64,000 nucleotides of DNA, from NCBI GenBank assembly GCA_022496805.1, contig CM040085.1:18071811-18135810 (forward strand), given 5' to 3'. Source of the DNA: Pohlia nutans (taxonomy: Eukaryota; Streptophyta; Bryopsida; Bryales; Mniaceae). Under the pieces are notes generated by a model. The model did no database searches. It had not been told where the DNA came from and saw only the letters and a list, made by a program, of their open reading frames with translations. Position numbers and translations under genes: made by a program. Shown here one piece after another: positions 57,855-64,000 of the stretch. Numbering within the stretch: position 1 is the stretch's first letter; each line of letters begins with the position of its first letter.

Positions 57855-58807
57855 GTTTGGAGGTATTGTACAGTCTCACCTAAGGAACATCGACCATTTC
57901 TAGTGTTGTTTTTGGTTACAGGCTGTCGCTGGCCATCAACCTTTTAGTAATATCCGAGTCTTTTGGTCCCCAATATTTTGGTCGTGCAAAGGGTCTTGGC
58001 AAAAGAAACTCCAGGAAGTACCTGGTTCTAATTTGCATCCAATCCGTAAACAAGGTAATCATTAGCAATTCAGTATATTTTTTTTTTGGTAGTAACAGCT
58101 TTGAAACTTGAACTGCTTTGTTATTGGCTCTACAGTATTTTCTGGACAACTCCTATGTAGAGCACGTGTGGGTGCTCTCTCCAGATTGTTCGATTCTCGC
58201 ATATGTGGATTAATAGCTTCATAATTATTTAGTGTTTCTGCAGCACTTGCTAGGATCAGATTCTCTGGCTTCTTTTTATCACAGTACTAAGAGGCAATTG
58301 AGTTTTTGATCCTCTATGAGGCATAATACACTCTTATGCTTGTAATTTTGACTACAAAAGAGAAAAACAACGTGCTCAACTTCAAACCCGCTTGCATTTG
58401 ATATCAGATTCAGTTGGGAGAGGAATTGTGCACCTTATCTTTACTGCAAGAATCATTGATTACATACTGAAATACATTGCTGCATGTTCCTATCAACCTA
58501 AAATTTCGTCTCAAATATCTCGCCAAGTGCAGCTCTCATGCGCAACATTGAGCCTCTAAATAATATACCATCAAGGCTGATAAAAATGACAACCCTTTTC
58601 CACGACATTATGTGGGGGAATCTAAATCTGTATGACAAAGGTGGCAATCTTCACATCCTAAAAAAGCTCTTGCTAGATGCAGAACTTGACACGATGGAAA
58701 AAATGTCAAGAGCGTTGTGATAAAGCCCTGAAAATACCAAAAAAGAACAGTTTAGTTTTAGTTTAGTCACAGGCTGCAAATGGTTGGTTTGAGACGGAAG
58801 GCTCGTC
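57855..58807. other. 3' flank of EME1-like gene, no further gene seen
   Basis: Probably 3' UTR plus intergenic sequence. Short ORFs at 57916-58149 (minus) and 58538-58720 (plus) show no recognisable domain. Confidence 0.4.
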
Positions 58808-59429
58808 TTAACCCTGGACTGCCTAAGCGTCCATTTTTTGGACGATGTACAGGTTTCAATTGTCATGCACTTTTTGCAATGTGAATTTTTTACTAAAGAT
58901 TTTATGGGAAGTTAGCTTCATGCATGTGAGAACCAATTAGAAAGGGGATGATTTGTGAAATTTTTATGTCTCATTTCATGTTGTAGTGATTCACCAAAAA
59001 TTTCTAAGATCTTAGTTCAAAAGTGTTTAAAAGTGCTCTTGAAAAAGTCAACCCATAAAATTAAGCAACCCAAAAACTCTCCAAAAATCACTACACTTCA
59101 ACCCAGATTTCAACCCATCACAACAAATTACATTTCAACCCATCACAACAAATTACATTTCAACCCATCACAACAAATTTCATCCATAGATTGTCAATAT
59201 CTTATTTGTAATTGAATTACAAAAGAATTTTGAATTTTAAGTTTCAAATTTTATACAAAAATATTGGTGATTGCAATCATAGATTTAACCGTATGGATAG
59301 AATCTAAAATTCATAATGTACAACTTTTATTCATACATCAAGTTCAAAAGATCCCTCTTAATTGCATTTTATAGTGCATCTTTGCAAAACTGCCCAATTT
59401 GGAGAGGGCTGTAGGCATTGAGGGGTTAA
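58808..59429. mobile_element. TTAA-flanked element, family T, copy 5
   Basis: TTAACCCTGGACTGCC opens and GGCATTGAGGGGTTAA closes the element. The interior matches copies 1 and 2 in the same orientation (CATGCACTTTTTGCAATGTG, GGAAGTTAGCTTCATGCATG, ATATTGGTGATTGCAATC, ACCGTATGGATAGAATC). It additionally has three copies of ATTTCAACCCATCACAACAA near 59105-59172. It ends 62 bp from the last coding exon of the QSOX gene. Confidence 0.75.
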
Positions 59430-59491
59430 CAAGATGAAAAATGCACATGTTAATAGAAAGAGAACCAAAGAGAGGTGAAGCAAGTGGGTAC

Positions 59492-62400
59492 TTACTTGTA
59501 TTTCTGTGTGAACGTGCGTAAGTAGAATGTGGCAAAACCAAATCCACAGCTAGCAATGGCAATGCTCCCAGCAGCCCAATATGGCACTGTACCCACCGCC
59601 GACTTTTCAACAGGTTGCATTTCATGGAGCTGGTCAGGCAGCTCTAGTTGACCATCCTGAGGCAAAGGTCTGTAAAAATTCATTAAGTAATAGTACACTG
59701 CCTCCTCGTCCCAGCCGAGGACATCACCCAAGCTGTCCCGGCATGCAGGGCACTCCTTTTCCTGTGGCCACAACTGCCTTGTGGAGTTCCCTTTCACTTC
59801 GGATTCCACTTGAGCCACAACCTCAGTGACCTGTGATGCGGTGAAACACCCCATTTTACAACTCCAACATCATTTACTGATAGCCTCTTACATCAATAAT
59901 AATGCTCCTCATGTAAAGAAGATCGTTGAACTGCAAAAGGAATTTGTCCAGACTAGTTTTTAACTGGACTAATAAGAAGTTCGAGCTACCAGCATTTGAC
60001 AAGCAGAGAAGCGCACCTTGTTGTGAGTCCTCCATAACCATAAAACAACGTCCTTCTTTGTTAATGCTGAATCTATTGAGTTTCTGGAAGCAGACATGCC
60101 ACGAAGTCGTTACATATAAAAAATATCGTTAAGTAGTTTATACATGAGAGAAAATGCAGACTTCAGTCAACAGTCACAAAACACACCTGCTGGATACATT
60201 CAGAAAATGATCACGACACTGATCACATTGGTAGAAGTCGTTGACAAATGCATTTATTGCTGATTTAGCAAAGGTGCTCTCAAAGTCCTCTATTTGGACT
60301 GTCAATGAATGAAGCAAAAGCCACAATCCACAGCTGCAAAACAACCACCACAACCATAAGAAGAGAAACAACCAACCATGCGAGAGGCAGATTAACTTAC
60401 ATCGATGTAAAAATCAATGATTGTAAAAAATCAATCTTTAGAACGTAGCTAAGAGTGGACAAATGGCACTATCCTTGGAACAACGTTCAAGAGATGTAAA
60501 AAATTCCAGTAGTAAGTTGCTCACTTGTAACCACGACCATCTCCATCACAGGTCTCCTGGACAAACCACGCATTCATGAGAACTTTTGCTCACAGTTCTT
60601 GCCTACTTGACCTGAATAGCTACAAGCTTTAGCAGGGCACTAGATTGATATTGATACATGATCGTTCAGGAGGAGACGATGGTGAATTTAAGACTTGTCT
60701 ACACGAATACAAATTCAAGTGCTCTCATTACAGAAAAATTATTGGTTAGACAAACCCAGAAGCCACGAGGTAAGCCTGGACCGCACAACTGTTGCTCTCT
60801 CAATGCGTTTGCAGGAGGCTGGCGAAGAGGCCACAATGCCGCGAAGTTTTGCAGCACTTTAGCACTCCCTTCTCGACACCTGATGATGAGCCATGCGACC
60901 AAGAGTTCCCAGATTATATTATATACAGTCAGCTGATCGTTGAAGCGATTAAAATGTAACCTAATGCTGGCAATGTCTTATTCCACTAGCATATGCAAGT
61001 TGTGGTTCATTGAAGGAATCCGACATATTATGCGTTTTACTGATACAGGACTTTGGTAGCACAAAGTGGACGAGTCATAAAGCAAGAGCAGGTGCACCTT
61101 TGTGAGGGATGATGCCTTGACAAGAGGTGAAGAAATTGAACGAAAGAGCCTCGACTGGATGACCGCATCATCTGCATGAGCCATCAATACAGAGTCCAAG
61201 TTTTCGTTATTCGTCCGAGTCCGACTAAATAAGATAATTGGTGTAGTACTACAGCTATGTCAAAAGGTAAAAATATGATTCCAGTAAAATACTATAACCT
61301 AAAGTAACTTGCGACATTACATAGAATAAACGGTGTGGCTCACACATACAAACAAACGTTTATTTCAATAGCAAATACGGTTAGTATATTAAGCCATTGC
61401 CCAAAAGATTTCAACAAAAAAAGACGGAGAGGTGGCTTGCCTTCTCATCCATCATGTACGAAAAAGCATGAGCAGTTGCTTCTTCCACATCAAGCAGCGT
61501 TCCAGGCACCTTCTCATGAATGACAGGCATGTACACATCAGGCTCCGAACAAAATCAATAGCTGTAAATTTGTAATCAAGTATGACACTGAGTATGCTCC
61601 CTTGCTAAATTAGTCATGACACAGGCCCATTATAATGCAGGCCAGAGAATTTCGCAATCAAAATCAAACACGAGACAATGGGAACCAATTACTTCATTAC
61701 TTCTTATAAATTAGTGTAGTAGAGATTCTAGACCTGCCACAGCTCAGGTGGTGGATACGCAGAAGGTATTTTTGTTGTGGCATTTTCTTCGTTACTTTGC
61801 GCCTCCGTCCTTCTGTCTGTCAATGAGTACTGTCTATTTTCAAACGGTTATATAATTAGAATATGCAATTGACAAACGATGAAAAACTGCACCGTAAAAA
61901 TCCCAAAAGCACAAGCCTAAGAGTCTACATAACATTCAGTAGCCTTCATTGGCTTTGCCTTGCTCTCCAAGAGAATTTGCCGCATATGTTGCATGAAATG
62001 GAAAAAAAAATTAGTAGCTAGTCAAGATGACAAGAAACTACAAGTTGTTGGTTAGCAAGGCATCTCTTGCATGAACAGTCTCTTGCATTGATAAAAATAT
62101 TTCTGCACCCACGTGTTCTAGAGGGTGCCTCACTTTGTGTGCAACTGAATTAAATGCTATTGGCTCCATGAACAATTTGCATGAATAGTTTACATGAAGA
62201 GAATAAGTTATTCAATTGGCTCCATGATGAATCCGGTTTTTCATTCATGTGCACGTGGATGTGGCCAAAAGGCAGAGCCAATGAAGGCTATTGAATTATA
62301 TGTAATGCTCAACAAAGCCATTGAAAGAATGACCTCAACAGTGAAATAAAATACTAAAACATGCCCATGACAAAAAAAAAAAAAAAAAAAAAAAAGCCAA

Positions 62401-64000
62401 AATCAACTCTGCTGTAAAGACTGTTGCATGCCGTTTGGCTTTTACGGTGGAATATCTAGTGGTCCACAACTACCATGGGCTTTGATGTCTCAACCACTTG
62501 AAAGAATGCGACATGAGTTTTAGCTTTCTGTTGTTTCAGTTTCCTTTTCCAATAGCTTTGCAAGGACCTCGTTTATTCTCTAATGGTATAATTTCCAAAA
62601 TTAATGAATCTTACGGCTTCCATAGTACCCTCCAACTCAGTCAAAAAAGTCAAAGCCCTGGCCTTATAGCAACATGATCAGAAGAAGATGAATAATGTGT
62701 TGACAGAAATTTTTCTCACGAAATTGCTTTCCACGTGAAGCTTTAGAGGATGGTTACTAAAACCTAGAAATGAAAAAAGTAAAATAAAAATATGATGCTT
62801 ACTTATTTATGCGCTGGTTTATCCACTGGAGTAAATCTTCAGCAGTGCTCACATCGCCTCCAGCAACAGAATCAAGTCCTAACTTGGCTTTAGAAGATGC
62901 ACCGCCTGATGCCAGGAGTTCTGGAGGTCCCCAGTACATAGTCGGGTATGCTTGAACATTAAATCGATCGCAGAGGCCCTTATTCGACTGCTCCAAAAAT
63001 CACAAACAGCTGTCAACCTAACTTAGTGACATGACCATTTTTATATCAAGCATAGACAATAGTCGATGCTGTAATGGAAGAACAATACACTAACTAAAAG
63101 ATTGAAAGAAATTACAGAACAAGGCTAGAACAAGGCAGTTTCATAACATTTAGCAGCTCATGTCTGAGACATAAATGGAAGAAATATAATTAGCAAACTT
63201 TTACCTCGATAGCGCAATCCACCTTGATGACAAACACTTCACCCGCATGAACTGGATGTGGATCATTAAACAGGCACGCTACACGCTCAAATTGTGGCTG
63301 CACTATCACACATTAGGCTAAGAAACAGCTTCTCAACGTTCCTTCAAAACATTCAACCATTCCTTTCATAAGAACCTTGCCATGTTATTTTTAAGTTCCA
63401 CACAGTAGTAATTGCATTCTAAAATAGAAATAAAACCTGCAACAACATGCAATCATACCATTATTGAGAGGTGAGCTCACCTTGTATTCCTGGCAGGCAG
63501 GTATCCTACACAAACATGATCCAAAGCATTTAGATCATGGTCATGAAGATCCCGGCATCAGGGACACACACACACACACACACTTTAGTGTAACCCTAAA
63601 ATGGCACACATTTTCCATCATACATATATACACACAATAAAAAAACAGATATTGATCTTGAAGTTGCCAGAACAGGAGATGCTTTCTTTAAATGGCAATT
63701 ATATAAAGTTTCGAGGTTTAAGACTTTTCTTCAAAGGAACGCTACGAAGCTTGAATGAAACATACATCCTAAGACCTAAAAAGCAAGATGGGACAACGAA
63801 ACCAACCACCAAGATTTAGTGAATAAGAAAATGGAGCTACAGACGGACTCCAAAAGTTGTGAATCTGCACCTCCAAAACTTGTAACGGCATTTCTAGACT
63901 CAATGTAGGTAGGGTTGAAAGCTTTGAATAATTATTACCAAGAAGTGAAAAACTGCACAAGCGCATACGGAGTCTTCATCTGTGCTAAGGTGGGCTTGAA
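59492..64000 (-). CDS. QSOX: Quiescin sulfhydryl oxidase (QSOX)-like, 5' end beyond the window
   Basis: Minus-strand exons: 63939->64000, 63481-63505, 63205-63297, 62803-62987, 61734-61812, 61441-61542, 61098-61171, 60756-60879, 60525-60556, 60187-60333, 60017-60083, 59492-59830; all phases close (442 residues visible). QSOX oxidises thiols of secreted proteins, reducing oxygen to peroxide. The thioredoxin part has TPYALVQFFTSW then IPACQEYK, and AYPTMYWGPPE. The Erv/ALR part has CGLWLLLHSL, CDQCRDHF and VVLWLWRTHNK; a distal CPAC follows QLWPQEKE. A hydrophobic segment (VPYWAAGSIAIASCGFGFATF) near the C-terminus predicts a membrane anchor. The first active-site Cys reads Ile. The intron after 61441 begins with GC rather than GT, and exon 63481-63505 is only 25 nt. 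The signal peptide lies outside the window. Confidence 0.9.
61927..62303. mobile_element. MITE family M2, copy 2, in a QSOX intron
   Basis: Inverted ends of about 30 bp: ACATAACATTCAGTAGCC at the left and its imperfect inverse at the right, continuing inward as TTCATTGGCT.TGCC. It lies within the intron between coding exons 61734-61812 and 62803-62987. It shares its terminus with copy 1 (15850-16292) but not that copy's tandem array or hairpin. Confidence 0.7.
62372..62395. repeat. A24 homopolymer
   Basis: Twenty-four consecutive A in a QSOX intron, 69 bp after MITE M2 copy 2. It could be a simple repeat or the tail of a retroposed sequence; no SINE body is recognisable in front of it. Confidence 0.95.
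63564..63583. repeat. (AC)n microsatellite
   Basis: About ten uninterrupted AC dinucleotides in a QSOX intron. Confidence 0.95.

Noticed and set aside
58150..58330. Possible tRNA or snRNA gene around GTTCGATTCTCGCA
   Set aside because: No matching acceptor stem, D arm or known snRNA sequence could be assembled around it.

Overview
This window is nuclear DNA of a green plant. Its spliceosomal genes have short exons and GT-AG introns, and the families present are plant ones: an ISE2-type chloroplast DExH helicase, a plant-type wax synthase, a plant-type QSOX, and PIF/Harbinger, CACTA, Mutator-like and Tc1-like DNA transposons. It contains no bacterial or organellar gene arrangement. Heavy transposon load, modest introns and telomere-like TTTAGGG motifs in element leaders fit a streptophyte, perhaps a bryophyte, lycophyte or charophyte. 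I cannot name the species.

Positions 1-16574 are almost entirely mobile DNA and relics: a decayed ORF, a Tc1-like transposase relic split by a foldback MITE, a TA-flanked Tc1-like element carrying a TTAA-flanked element, a 4.3 kb solo-LTR-like repeat interrupted by a CACTA element, further TTAA-flanked elements, a Mutator-like transposase pseudogene, and a MITE with a perfect 27-bp hairpin. Positions 16575-26626 hold a PIF/Harbinger element with an intact 450-aa transposase and a broken two-exon SANT/Myb-like partner gene. A second solo-LTR-like repeat sits inside its leader, and the element itself was inserted into a short tandem repeat.

Positions 27861-36101 carry a complete 18-exon ISE2-like helicase gene in which every exon phase closes (1213 aa). 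A wax-synthase pseudogene faces it on the other strand (36609-37754). The tandem repeat that received the Harbinger element appears again at 38229-38530. It is followed directly by a TFIIB-like gene (38546-41719) whose zinc-ribbon exons cannot be found. Positions 41720-45935 are AT-rich with two MITEs.

Positions 45936-52631 are a second, nearly perfect Harbinger element: TTA target duplications, 23-bp terminal inverted repeats with one mismatch, an intact 447-aa transposase, and a convergent SANT-like gene interrupted by one in-frame stop. Positions 53675-57854 encode a 10-exon EME1/MMS4-like subunit of the MUS81 endonuclease (703 aa). Positions 59492-64000 carry a minus-strand QSOX gene that runs off the right end; its thioredoxin active site reads IPAC instead of CPAC.

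The host genes are unrelated housekeeping functions (plastid RNA metabolism, transcription initiation, recombination, disulfide formation) and form no pathway. What they share is the mobile-DNA background. I found no operon, CRISPR array or rRNA, and no tRNA I could support. The least expected observations are the nested Harbinger/solo-LTR/tandem-repeat structure, the conserved hairpins in the large solo-LTR-like repeats, the TTAA-flanked family, the repeat on both sides of the ISE2-like gene, and the QSOX active-site change.
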